The position numbers and the translations under genes are program-made. The notes below the pieces were generated by a model. The model was not told the DNA's origin. It saw only the letters and a list, made by a program, of their open reading frames with translations, and searched no databases. From NCBI GenBank assembly GCA_016794345.1, contig JAEUKE010000244.1:1-64000 (forward strand): a DNA stretch of 64,000 bases. The letters are read 5' to 3'. Source of the stretch: Myxococcales bacterium. Its GTDB lineage: Bacteria; Myxococcota_A; Polyangia; Polyangiales; Polyangiaceae. Shown here piece by piece: positions 15,605 to 24,526 of this stretch. The first letter of the stretch is position 1; each line of letters starts with the position of its first letter.

Positions 15605-16810
15605 TCACTCGAGCGCGAGCAACACGCCGAGCGCCACGCAGATCAGGATCGCGAGGACGCTCACGACGGGCCAGAGCCAGCTCTTGCCCGGCACGGCCAG
15701 GGCGCGAGCCGGGGCGGGCGCGGGCGCCGGCGCACCGTCGAGCTTGGGCGCCGGCTGGCTCTGGCCGCGCGCTCGCGCGATCCGCTCGGCCTCCTCCAGG
15801 AGGCCACCGGCTGCCTGGATCTGGGACCGCCGCAGGCTGAGCTCGGTGTCGTGTGCGTGCAGATCGTCATCCGGTTGCGGCGTCATCGAGATGACCCGGC
15901 GCTCGCCGACCGCCTCGAGCGCGGCGACGAGCTCCTTCGCCGAGCGGTAGCGGTGGGCCGGATCTTTGTCGAGCGCGCGCAGGATGACCGCCTCGAGCGC
16001 CGCCGAGATGCCGCGATCGGGCGCGCGCACCCGCGGCGGCTCGATGGGCTCGACGAGCTGCGCCGTCATGGTCGCGAGCGGCGTCGCGCCCTTGATGGGC
16101 ACGTGCCCCGTCACCATCTCGTAGAGCATCACGCCGCACGAGTAGATGTCACATCGCGGGTCGACGTCGTCGCCTCGGGCTTGCTCGGGCGCCATGTACT
16201 CGGGCGTGCCGAAGATCATGTCGCGCTCGGTCAAGCCGGTGACCATGTGCTCGCCGTGCACGACCTTCGCCAGCCCGAAGTCGAGGATGCGCACCTGCAG
16301 CCCGCGCCCCGGCTCTTCGGTGATCATGATGTTCGCCGGCTTCAGGTCACGATGCACGATCCCGACCTCGTGGGCGACGCCGAGCCCTTCGCAGATCTGC
16401 GTGACGAGCTCGACGGCGAGCGCCGGCTCGAGCGGCGCCTTCACCTTCGCGAGCCCCGCCGCGCCGGCCAGCGCCGCCTCGAGCGACGAGCCCGGCACGA
16501 ACTCGAGCGCGATGGCGAGCAGGCCCTCGTGCTCGACGAAGTCGAGGAACTTCACGATGCGCTCGCCCTTGAGCAGCTTGAGGATGGACGCCTCGCGTTT
16601 GTAGCGGCCGAAGACCTGACGCGAGTGGCAGAGCTCCGGGTGGATGATCTTGAGCGCGACGCGTGACTGGTCGCGCTTGTCGCGCGCCGAATACACGACC
16701 CCGGACGCGCCTCGACCGAGGTGACCTTCGACGAGGTATCGCCCGGCGATGAGATCACCCGGCCGCGCCGGATCGTCTCCCTGCTGCTCCGCCCCGACCG
16801 CGTGCGTCAC
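15605..16810 (-). CDS. Membrane-anchored Ser/Thr protein kinase
   Basis: A 401-aa Hanks-type kinase. LGRGASGVVY (31-40) and VALK with K54 bind ATP, HRDLKPANIMI is the catalytic loop, DFG and FGTPEYMAPEQ follow, so it should be active. After the kinase domain a Pro/Ala linker leads to a single C-terminal membrane segment (WLWPVVSVLAILICVALGVL), which places the kinase in the cytoplasm. The GTG start overlaps the stop of the LysM gene (GTGA). It is the last gene of a four-gene operon with envelope and MinD-like functions, whose products may be substrates. Confidence 0.9.
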   Translation of the reverse strand: MTHAVGAEQQGDDPARPGDLIAGRYLVEGHLGRGASGVVYSARDKRDQSRVALKIIHPELCHSRQVFGRYKREASILKLLKGERIVKFLDFVEHEGLLAIALEFVPGSSLEAALAGAAGLAKVKAPLEPALAVELVTQICEGLGVAHEVGIVHRDLKPANIMITEEPGRGLQVRILDFGLAKVVHGEHMVTGLTERDMIFGTPEYMAPEQARGDDVDPRCDIYSCGVMLYEMVTGHVPIKGATPLATMTAQLVEPIEPPRVRAPDRGISAALEAVILRALDKDPAHRYRSAKELVAALEAVGERRVISMTPQPDDDLHAHDTELSLRRSQIQAAGGLLEEAERIARARGQSQPAPKLDGAPAPAPAPARALAVPGKSWLWPVVSVLAILICVALGVLLALE

Positions 16811-17820
16811 GGCGACTCCGAAGGCCGAGCCGGGCGCGCCGCAGAGGGAGCCACGGGCGCGGCGCTCGAGGGAGGTGCGGCCGAGTCGTCTCCGATGGTG
16901 CCGTAGCGAACACCCCCCGCCAGCCCCGCGCAGGCGCGGAGGATCTTCGGGCTGAGCTCAATGGGGTCGAGCGGCGACTCCGGATCCGCGCGGCGCCACT
17001 CCTCACACGCGGAGCGCGCCAGATCGTGCTCGTCGAGCGCGACGTACGCCTCGAGCAGCAGGCGGTGTACGCGGCCGGCCTGCGGGTCCGACAGCGGCCC
17101 GGCGCCCACGAGCTGGCTCCCGCGGGAGATCGCGGCGATCCAGCGGCCCTCGCGCACCTCACGCGTGAGGAAAGGCAGCTCCGCGTCGGCGCGCACCTGC
17201 GCGTCGCGCGCGTCGCCGGCCGCCTCGCCCGCGTGGAGCGCCAGGCCTTCGCGCGCCGCGTCCGCGCCCTCGTCGGTCAGGGCGAGATCGGTGACCGGCA
17301 AGAGCAGGACGTCTCCGCTCTTGAGCGCCCGGCCCTTGAGCGAGTTGAAGCGGTCGACCACGTACGCGTCGTCTCGGTGGCCGAGGAAGCTGTACGCGAG
17401 GCTCGGCGTGGAGTCGCCCGGCCCCGCGATGACCCTGAGGACGTAGGGCACCACGACCTCGCGCCCGGTCTCGACCGGCAACCAGGGCATCGTCTCGTTG
17501 GCGAGCGCGAGCGCCTCGGCGCGCTTGGCGTCGCCGAGGTAGTGGTCGGCCAACGTCTCCCAGGTCTCGCCCTGGCTCACGCGGTGGTAGCTGACCGTGG
17601 GGATCTCGAGGCGCATGCCCGGCATGAGCGCGACCGCGCCCTCGACGCCGTTCGCGGTGACGAGGATCTTCTCGCGATCGACCCGGCCGTAGAACCGCAG
17701 CGACAACGTGGCCAGCGTGTCGCCGCGCTTGGCCACGTACGGGAAGGCGTGGCTGGGCAACGCGGGCGCGAGCACCGCCGCGAGCACGACCAGCAAGGTG
17801 AGGTGCCCTCTCGTGAGCAC
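16807..17820 (-). CDS. Exported LysM-domain protein
   Basis: A 337-aa protein with a signal peptide (LTLLVVLAAVLAPALPSHA) and LysM-type repeats: residues 28-74 (YVAKRGDTLATLSLRFYG), 77-124 (YHRVSQGETWETLADHYLG) and a weaker third at about 125-175. LysM modules bind peptidoglycan. The C-terminal half is helical with TPR-like character and a Pro/Ala tail, and no catalytic domain is seen, so it is likely a scaffold in the periplasm. The start is GTG. It overlaps the downstream kinase by 4 nt and follows the glycosyltransferase by 28 bp. Confidence 0.82.
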   Translation of the reverse strand: MLTRGHLTLLVVLAAVLAPALPSHAFPYVAKRGDTLATLSLRFYGRVDREKILVTANGVEGAVALMPGMRLEIPTVSYHRVSQGETWETLADHYLGDAKRAEALALANETMPWLPVETGREVVVPYVLRVIAGPGDSTPSLAYSFLGHRDDAYVVDRFNSLKGRALKSGDVLLLPVTDLALTDEGADAAREGLALHAGEAAGDARDAQVRADAELPFLTREVREGRWIAAISRGSQLVGAGPLSDPQAGRVHRLLLEAYVALDEHDLARSACEEWRRADPESPLDPIELSPKILRACAGLAGGVRYGTIGDDSAAPPSSAAPVAPSAARPARPSESP

Positions 17821-17848
17821 GCGGTGAGCCTATCAAACCCCGCGCATC

Positions 17849-19270
17849 TCAAACCACGCCTTCGGGATCGGCCCACCGCAGCGCGGCGGCAGCCAGGACG
17901 AAGAGCGCGGGCGTGAGGACGATCTGGTATCGGTCCTCGCCGAAGAAGACGGCGTGAACGACGACGAGCGTCGTCAGACAAAACGCGAGATAGCGCACGA
18001 CCCCCTTGTCGCGCCGGTCGAACGGAGGGAGCACGGAGAGCACGGGGATGGCCAGGACGAGCGGCCAGATGCGCGGCGCATCCCGCATGACGCCGTCCGC
18101 GAACAGAAGCAACGCAGCAGCGAGCCCCGAGGCGAGCGCGACGTCCTTCTTGCGGCCGACGGGCAGGAGGACGGCGCCGAGCGCCGCGACGAAGAGGAGC
18201 CCGTACTGGAAGATGCCGAGCCGCGCGCGCCACGCGGCCCGCCGCTCCTCGGGCCAGGCCCCCGGATCGGCCTGCGCGAGGTAACCCACCGCAAACGACT
18301 GGTGATCGAACGTGAAGGCGAGCTTCTTCGGCGCGAGCGCGAGCCAACGCGCCGGGTCCTGCCGGATCCAAACAAGCCCCTGATCTCGCCAGCAGCGGTC
18401 TTGCTGCACCTGCCCGGTCACGATCCTGCAGCCGTCCTCGGCCTTGAGGGGCTCGAAGCGGCCCGTCGCGCGCGGCGAGCTACCTATCGCCAGGTTCCAT
18501 CCGGCGTTCGTCGAAACGAACGCGCAGCCGTCCATCTGAACGCAGTTCCGCGCCGTCCACGGGGCGACCACGGCGAGGCTGGTCGCCATCGTGATCGCCG
18601 CGGCGACGACGCGCCCCCGGAGCCCCTTCCCTTCTCCCAGGAGCGCGATGGCCGGGACGCACAAGATGGTTTGAGGTCGAACGAGGGTGGTCAGCCCGAA
18701 GATGACGCCGGCCACCACGGGCGCGAGCCGCGGCCGCCCCGACAGGGCCAGGTAGGCGAGGGGCGCGAGGACGAGCCCGAGCGCCGCGAGGGGCTCGGTC
18801 ATGAGCACCGCGGAGTAGAGGATGAGGCCGGGGTGCAGCGCGCAGCCCAGGCCCGCGACGAGCGCGCGAGCGGGCCCGAGGAAGGAGAGAGCGAGCCGAT
18901 GCACGACCGCAGCGGTGACGGCGCCGGCCAGGGCGCCGGCGGCCGTGCCGACCGTCGGCGACGCGCCGAGCACGAAATAAAAAGCTGCCAGGTAGGCGCT
19001 GTACCCGACCGGATAGTGGCACCACGGATGCCAGACGAGCCCGTCCGGCGTGGCCACGTCGTCCGAGTATCCGTGGCCGGTGGCGATGCGCTCGGCGCCG
19101 AAGTGGTAGTAGTGGCCGTCCCACACGGGCTCCCCCGACCACCGCGTCGCGACCCAGAGCCGGGGCGCGAGCGCCGCGAGGAAGACGATGGTCGTCACCG
19201 CGCCGCTGTTGCGCGCCAGCGCTCCGCCGACGCTCCGGAGCAGGCTCGACGCGCGCGACACCCAGCTCAC
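17849..19270 (-). CDS. ArnT/PMT-like membrane glycosyltransferase
   Basis: A 473-aa polytopic protein with about ten hydrophobic segments. It starts with a first membrane helix, then a periplasmic loop with VWDGHYYHFGAERIA and LVWHPWCHYPVGYSAYL, the acidic and His-rich loop pattern of GT39/GT-C enzymes that transfer sugars from polyprenyl phosphate to proteins or lipids outside the membrane. The GTG start overlaps the MinD-like gene stop by 4 nt (GTGA). The acceptor is unknown; the coupled LysM protein and lipoproteins are possible targets. Confidence 0.8.
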   Translation of the reverse strand: MSWVSRASSLLRSVGGALARNSGAVTTIVFLAALAPRLWVATRWSGEPVWDGHYYHFGAERIATGHGYSDDVATPDGLVWHPWCHYPVGYSAYLAAFYFVLGASPTVGTAAGALAGAVTAAVVHRLALSFLGPARALVAGLGCALHPGLILYSAVLMTEPLAALGLVLAPLAYLALSGRPRLAPVVAGVIFGLTTLVRPQTILCVPAIALLGEGKGLRGRVVAAAITMATSLAVVAPWTARNCVQMDGCAFVSTNAGWNLAIGSSPRATGRFEPLKAEDGCRIVTGQVQQDRCWRDQGLVWIRQDPARWLALAPKKLAFTFDHQSFAVGYLAQADPGAWPEERRAAWRARLGIFQYGLLFVAALGAVLLPVGRKKDVALASGLAAALLLFADGVMRDAPRIWPLVLAIPVLSVLPPFDRRDKGVVRYLAFCLTTLVVVHAVFFGEDRYQIVLTPALFVLAAAALRWADPEGVV

Positions 19271-20874
19271 GGCTCGGCGTCGCCCTGCCGCGCGGCGATC
19301 TCCCGGAGGCGACGGACGAGCGTGCGCGAGACCTGCGTCGGGTCGAGCTTGAGGAACTTGGCGATCTCCTGCACGAAGCCCTGCACGTAGACCATCGCCG
19401 GAAGATCCGCGATCGCCTCCGACTCGATGGCGCGGATGTGCGCGCCGGAGATCTTGGTGCGCTGGGCGATGTCCGCGATCTCGACGCCTTGTGACTCACG
19501 CACCTTGCGGAGGAGCTTGCCGGTGAACTGCGTCTCGGCGTTGACCTCCCGCGCGAGCTCGGCCTGGAGCATCGCGAGCTCGGCGGCGCGCGCCGAGTCG
19601 ACCTCCCGCACCTTCTCCTCCACCTTGGCCTCGGCCGGGAAGGTCGACAGATCGTAGGAGCGGCGCTTGTTCGGGTCGAGCAAGGTGTCGTACGCCTCCT
19701 CGATGCGCGCCTGCTCCGCGCGTAGCTCGCGCTCGGTGACCACGCTCGCGGCCGGGAAGCTCCCGTCACGAAAGACGTCGCGCTGGCGTTTGTAGGCGCG
19801 GCGGATCTCGTCGTCCGAGGCGGTGCGCGCCAAGCCCAACACGTCGTAGAGCGTGGCCGGCGTCGGGCGGCGCCACTCGGAGGTCGGCAGATCGCTGGTC
19901 CGAGCGCCGTCCGCCGCGCGCCTCCCCTCGAACGCCATCATGAGCGCGAGGATTCGGCGCGCGATGCGCTCGATGTTGCGGGCGCTCTTCGACGTCGGGC
20001 TCTCGATGAGCAGGGGTGTCTGCTTTCGGACGGCGAGCCACACGGCGTCGTCATGTTCGACGTGACCGAGGTACTCCAGGGAGATGCCGAGGAAACGCTC
20101 GCTGATCGCGCCCATGGCCGGACCGAGCTCGAGATCCGAGCGCAGCCGAGTCTGCCCGACGACCAGGCGCGGCAGGAGCCTCACGAGCTCTTGCTGCGCG
20201 ATACGCCCCAGCGCGTGGTCGTACTTGTGGATGGCCTCGAGGATGTCGATGGGGCTCGCGAGCGGCGGTAGCGAAGACAGCGCGCGCTCGGCGAGCTTCA
20301 GCTTGTGTTTCTCCTTCATCAGCCGGCGCCGCAGCCCGCGAGCGAAGAGCGCGCGCAAGAAGCCGTAGGAGGTCTCGACCGCGAGCGGATCAGGCGCGGT
20401 GACGCAGACCGACACGTCCGCCGAGGCGAAGAGGTCGAGGCTCGAGGGCGTGGCGCTCGCGCCGAGGTGAACGAGCACGTAGTCCGCCTCGAGCTCGGCG
20501 ATGCGAGCCTGCCACTGCGTTCGTCGGGTCGGCCGGACGGGCGCGAGCGCGATCAGATCGAAGGTCGTCGGTAGGAGCGAGAGGCCCGGGACGCGTGTGG
20601 CCACCGGCCTCGGAGACGCCGGCTCGTCGGCGTGGAACGGGATGAGCGGAGCGCCTGGGAGCCCCAGCATCGCGTGGAGGTTCGAGCCGGCCGGGTCTGC
20701 GTCGCACACCACGACGTTGCGGCCGAGCTGCGCGAAATACACGGCCAGGTTGATCGTCAGCGTGCTCTTGCCCACCCCACCTCGGCCGCCGCCGACCGCG
20801 ATTGTCCGCTTCCCGCGCGGCAACGAGGCTGGAGGCGGGAGCGTGGGGGGGAGCGGCTCGTCGAGCTCGGACAT
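19267..20874 (-). CDS. MinD/ParA-like ATPase fused to J-like and RodZ-like HTH regions
   Basis: A 535-aa protein with three parts. Residues 22-330 form a MinD/FlhG-type P-loop ATPase with deviant Walker A GGRGGVGKST (29-38) and VVVCDADPAGSNLH. Residues about 335-420 resemble a J-domain (TLYDVLGLARTASDDEIRRA) but lack the HPD motif, so Hsp70 stimulation is unlikely. Residues about 450-520 match the HTH_25 domain of RodZ (LRKVRESQGVEIADIAQRTK). MinD/ParA proteins position cell-pole or division machinery and RodZ links to cell shape. It heads the four-gene envelope operon and could localise its products. Confidence 0.85.
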   Translation of the reverse strand: MSELDEPLPPTLPPPASLPRGKRTIAVGGGRGGVGKSTLTINLAVYFAQLGRNVVVCDADPAGSNLHAMLGLPGAPLIPFHADEPASPRPVATRVPGLSLLPTTFDLIALAPVRPTRRTQWQARIAELEADYVLVHLGASATPSSLDLFASADVSVCVTAPDPLAVETSYGFLRALFARGLRRRLMKEKHKLKLAERALSSLPPLASPIDILEAIHKYDHALGRIAQQELVRLLPRLVVGQTRLRSDLELGPAMGAISERFLGISLEYLGHVEHDDAVWLAVRKQTPLLIESPTSKSARNIERIARRILALMMAFEGRRAADGARTSDLPTSEWRRPTPATLYDVLGLARTASDDEIRRAYKRQRDVFRDGSFPAASVVTERELRAEQARIEEAYDTLLDPNKRRSYDLSTFPAEAKVEEKVREVDSARAAELAMLQAELAREVNAETQFTGKLLRKVRESQGVEIADIAQRTKISGAHIRAIESEAIADLPAMVYVQGFVQEIAKFLKLDPTQVSRTLVRRLREIAARQGDAEP

Positions 20875-20935
20875 CGGCCGCGGGCACTATACACCGGCCC
20901 TCGACGGCGGGGCTCGGGTCGGGCATAGCCAGGTC

Positions 20936-22150
20936 ATGGCCGAGATTCGACCCTTCTGTGCGCTTCGTCCGCCGCCGGATCTCGCGGCGCGCGTCGCGAG
21001 CCCGCCCTACGACGTGGTGAGCACGAACGAGGCTCGCGCCCTCGCCGAGGGCAACGAGGTGAGCTTCCTGCACGTCACGCGCCCCGAGATCGATCTCCCC
21101 GAAGGGACCGACGAGCACGCGGACGAGGTCTACGCGGCTGCGCGGAAGAACCTCGAGGCCATGGTGGAGGAGCAGTGGCTCCGGCGCGACGCCGAGCCCC
21201 TCCTCTACCTCTACGCGCAGACCATGGGCGACCACACGCAGATCGGCGTGGTCGGGTGCGCCTCCGTCGCCGAATACGACAGGGACCTCATCAAGAAACA
21301 CGAGAAGACGCGCGCCGACAAAGAAGACGACCGGACGCGGCACATCGCCGAGCTCTCGGCGCACGACGAGCCGGTCTTCCTCACCTACCGCGCCGACGCG
21401 CGCATCGACGGCATCGTCGCGTCGGCCAGGCTCGCCAAGCCCGTCTACGAGTTCGTCGCGCCCGACGGGATCGGACACACGTTCTGGGCGCTCGGGCGGG
21501 ACGCGACGCGCGAGCTCGCGCGCGCGTTCGACGCCGTGCCGTGCCTCTATGTCGCGGACGGGCACCACCGCAGCGCGGCGGCGTCCCGCGTGCACCGCGA
21601 GAGGCGCGGCGACGGCGGCGAGCACGACGCCTTCCTGGCGGTCGTCTTCCCGCACGATCAGATGAAGATCCTCGCGTACAACCGCGTCGTCCGCGATCCC
21701 CAGGGCCGCGGCGCGGACGCGCTGCTCGCCGCCCTCGGAGAGCGGCTCGATCTCACGCCCGCCGAGTCGCCCGCGCCCGGAGCGGCGAAGAGCTTCGGCG
21801 TCTACGTGGGCGGCACGTGGTACCGCGCCGCCGTTCGGCCGGGAACGTTCGACGCGAGGGACCCGGTCGCGTCGCTCGATTGCTCGATCTGCCAGGATCA
21901 GATCCTCGGCCCGATCTTCGGCGTGAAAGACCCGCGGCGCGACGCCCACGTCGACTTCGTCGGCGGCATCCGCGGCCACCGCGAGCTCGAGCGCCGCGTC
22001 GACTCGGGCGAGATGAGCGCGGCCATCCACCTCTACCCGACAAGCGTGGAGGAGCTCATGGCCGTGAGCGACGCGGGGCTGCTCATGCCGCCCAAGAGCA
22101 CGTGGTTCGAGCCCAAGCTGCGGAGCGGGCTCTTCGTGCACGCGTTCTGA
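20936..22150 (+). CDS. DUF1015 family protein
   Basis: A 404-aa conserved cytosolic protein. Its landmarks are the N-terminal PFCALRPPPDLAARVASPPY, the middle KKHEKTRADKEDDRTRH and the signature VADGHHRSAAASRVHRER. Family length is about 400 residues, which supports ATG 20936 (GGT and AGG stretches just upstream). The reaction is not established; members are often near amino-acid metabolism genes and show a possible nucleotide or phosphate site around the DGHHR motif. The rhodanese gene follows by 28 bp and may be co-transcribed. Confidence 0.85.
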   Translation: MAEIRPFCALRPPPDLAARVASPPYDVVSTNEARALAEGNEVSFLHVTRPEIDLPEGTDEHADEVYAAARKNLEAMVEEQWLRRDAEPLLYLYAQTMGDHTQIGVVGCASVAEYDRDLIKKHEKTRADKEDDRTRHIAELSAHDEPVFLTYRADARIDGIVASARLAKPVYEFVAPDGIGHTFWALGRDATRELARAFDAVPCLYVADGHHRSAAASRVHRERRGDGGEHDAFLAVVFPHDQMKILAYNRVVRDPQGRGADALLAALGERLDLTPAESPAPGAAKSFGVYVGGTWYRAAVRPGTFDARDPVASLDCSICQDQILGPIFGVKDPRRDAHVDFVGGIRGHRELERRVDSGEMSAAIHLYPTSVEELMAVSDAGLLMPPKSTWFEPKLRSGLFVHAF

Positions 22151-22178
22151 CCCGAAGCCTTCACCACGCGAGGAGACG

Positions 22179-22571
22179 ATGACGAACATCAAGCGTGTGT
22201 CCCCGGTCGAAGCCAAGCGTCTGATGGACGAGGAGGGCTACACCTACGTGGACGTCCGGACCGAGGCGGAGTTCGCCGCCGGGCGCCCCGCGGGCGCGCA
22301 GCTCGTGCCGTGGGCGTTCTCGGGGCCGACCGGCATGGTGCCAAACCCCGACTTCGTCGCGACCATGCAGAAGACCTTCGCGAAGGACCAGAAGCTTGTG
22401 CTCGGGTGCCGCTCCGGCGGCCGCTCCTTGAAAGCCGCGCAGGCCCTCGTCGCGGCCGGCTTCACGGACGTGATCGATCAGCGCGCCGGATGGGACGGCG
22501 CGCGCAACGCCTTCGGACAGGTGAGCGAGAAGGGCTGGGCCGCCGAGGGCCTGCCCACCGAGAAGGGCTAG
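22179..22571 (+). CDS. Rhodanese-like protein
   Basis: A 130-aa single-domain rhodanese, a sulfurtransferase fold. YTYVDVRTEAEF is the CH2A-like segment and GCRSGGRS carries the active-site Cys77 in a loop followed by KAAQALVAAGF. It is probably cytosolic with no signal peptide, and it may carry persulfide sulfur for thiosulfate or sulfide handling. GAGGAG lies just before the ATG. The stop overlaps the convergent BatA-like gene by 4 nt. Confidence 0.9.
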   Translation: MTNIKRVSPVEAKRLMDEEGYTYVDVRTEAEFAAGRPAGAQLVPWAFSGPTGMVPNPDFVATMQKTFAKDQKLVLGCRSGGRSLKAAQALVAAGFTDVIDQRAGWDGARNAFGQVSEKGWAAEGLPTEKG

Positions 22572-24523
22572 GCTCGCGACCCCTGCGAGAAGGCTCGAAC
22601 CGCGAGCTCGAGGACGAGCAACGCGAGCAGCGCAAACGCGACGTAGGGCGACGCGTCGAGCTCACGAGTCTGACCGCCGAGCGAAGGGTCGGCCGCGCGC
22701 TGGGCCACGCCGCGCGGGCGCAGGTCGACCTCACCCTCGGGTACGACCGCGAAGCGGACGTCGCTCGAGCCGTCCAGCGACAGCGAATACCGTCCGATTC
22801 GCGGAGCCGCGACCCGAAAGGTGCCGTCTTTCTGGACGGCGGGCAGCGTCTCCGCGCGCTCGCTCCCTACCGGCTGCAGGCTCGCCTCCACCTTGTCGAA
22901 GCCGTGGACGACGAAGGCCTCCCCCGCCTCGACGACACGCGAGCCGCCGCGCGCGCGGGCGTGCTCCACGAAGCGGTCGAGCAACACCAGGAACGCGGGG
23001 CGCAGCGGCAGGTCGCTCGTGTCGAGGTCGAACGGGAGCGAGCTGACGAGCACGCTGCCACGTCCGATGCGCCGCCGCAGGAGCAGCGGCGCTCCGTCCG
23101 ACCAGGCGCAGAGCACCTCGGCCCCCTGCACGGCTTCGTGATCGATCGAGACGCGGCCCTTCGGGGCGAGCTCGGCGAGGCTCTCCGCGCTGGCGCCGAA
23201 GAAGGCGCAGCTCGCAGGCGTCGCCCCGGCCGGCGCCTCGGAGGACCAGCGCACGACGCCTGGGAGAAGGTCCCCGAACCCGGCGCCCAGCGGGGCCGAC
23301 GCAGCGCGCCGCCCGAGCGACAGGACGATGGTGCCCCCGCCCTCGACCCACTCCGCGGCCGAGCGGCGCTCCTCCGGCGTGAGCCCGGGCGGATCGTCGA
23401 GGATCATCCCCGCGAAGGCAGCGAGCTCCTCCGCGTGCTCGGGGATCGTGGCGACAGGCTTCGTCATCGCGCCGAGGCCGAGCGCCGCCAGCGCGCGCTC
23501 CACCGGCGGAGGACCACCTGTCTCGACGTGCGCCGCCGCGGCGTCCGCCACGATGGCGAGCGAAAGATCGCGGGCATGCTCGACGACCGGAGCCGCGTCG
23601 TCGGCGGCGACGGCGTCGCCCGGTGAGAGCACGGCGTCGAGCGCGTTGCCCGCGCCCTCGGGCACCTTGAGCGCAACCGAGTCCGCTCCGTCGGGCACCT
23701 GCTCCTTGGCGATCTCGGTCTTCTTGTCGAAGATGGAGACGGCGCGCCCCGCGGCCGTCGCTCCCTCCGTACAGACGAACGCGACGTCGACGCGATCGCC
23801 GAGGCGCTCCGCCGAGCGGATCGCGCAGTCGGCCTCGGATCGCGCCGCGAGCTCCGGGATGGGCGTCCAGAGAGAGACGTCCGAGTCGACGTCGAGCGGA
23901 GGCGCGTCGGCGTGGCCGTCCGCCAGATCGCTGAGCAAGACGAGCCGCTTGTCCGCCTGGGGCGAGCGCCTGAGCAGATCGCGGCCGATTCGGAGCGCGT
24001 CCTCGAGGTCGGTCGGGCGATGGCTCGGCTCGAGGGCCGCGATGGCCTTGTCGATCGCCTCGCGGTCGGTGGTCGGCGAGAGGTGGACGCGCACCTCACG
24101 TCCCGCGAGCACGATGGCGACCGAGTCGCCGGGCTCGACCGCGGAAACGAGCTCGCGCGCCGCGCGCTTGGCGCGCTCGAAGCGCGTCTCGTCGCCCGAC
24201 GTCGCGCTCATGCTGAGGGAGTCGTCGACCACGAGCACCATCGCGACGGACGCGCCGTCTTTGCGGAGGAGCGCGAGCTTGGAGCAGGAGACGAATGGGG
24301 TCGCGCCGAGCAACGCGAGCAAGACCACCGCGAGCAGGCGCACGACGAACAGGCCTCGGTCCTCGAGCGCGCTCCGCCTCCGCGCGGCCGGAGGCGTGGT
24401 GGAGAGCAGGCGGGCGGTCGGGAGCACCACCTCGCCGGCGCGCCGCCGCCGGAGGAGGTGAGCGGCGATCGGCGCGGCGACGAACAGCCCGACCGCGAGC
24501 GCGAGGGCGGTGGCGAAGCTCAT
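22568..24523 (-). CDS. BatA-like membrane protein with von Willebrand A domain
   Basis: A 651-aa protein. Residues 1-80 match the aerotolerance-regulator BatA N-terminal domain with two membrane segments (ALALAVGLFVAAPIAAHLL and LLAVVLLALLGATPFV). Next is a vWA domain with a MIDAS start (VVDDSLSMSAT) at about residue 98. The remaining periplasmic part contains a GATase-like fold (GMILDDPPGLTPEERRS). A last membrane segment (FALLALLVLELAVRAF) ends the protein. Such proteins act with MoxR ATPases and DUF58 proteins in envelope stress or complex assembly. The DUF58 gene lies 3 bp upstream; no MoxR gene is adjacent. Confidence 0.85.
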   Translation of the reverse strand: MSFATALALAVGLFVAAPIAAHLLRRRRAGEVVLPTARLLSTTPPAARRRSALEDRGLFVVRLLAVVLLALLGATPFVSCSKLALLRKDGASVAMVLVVDDSLSMSATSGDETRFERAKRAARELVSAVEPGDSVAIVLAGREVRVHLSPTTDREAIDKAIAALEPSHRPTDLEDALRIGRDLLRRSPQADKRLVLLSDLADGHADAPPLDVDSDVSLWTPIPELAARSEADCAIRSAERLGDRVDVAFVCTEGATAAGRAVSIFDKKTEIAKEQVPDGADSVALKVPEGAGNALDAVLSPGDAVAADDAAPVVEHARDLSLAIVADAAAAHVETGGPPPVERALAALGLGAMTKPVATIPEHAEELAAFAGMILDDPPGLTPEERRSAAEWVEGGGTIVLSLGRRAASAPLGAGFGDLLPGVVRWSSEAPAGATPASCAFFGASAESLAELAPKGRVSIDHEAVQGAEVLCAWSDGAPLLLRRRIGRGSVLVSSLPFDLDTSDLPLRPAFLVLLDRFVEHARARGGSRVVEAGEAFVVHGFDKVEASLQPVGSERAETLPAVQKDGTFRVAAPRIGRYSLSLDGSSDVRFAVVPEGEVDLRPRGVAQRAADPSLGGQTRELDASPYVAFALLALLVLELAVRAFSQGSRA

Positions 24524-24526
24524 CCG

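Noticed and set aside
17954..19390. Plus-strand frame of over 450 codons
   Set aside because: It is antisense to the GT-C membrane protein and MinD fusion. Arg/Glu-rich shadow composition.
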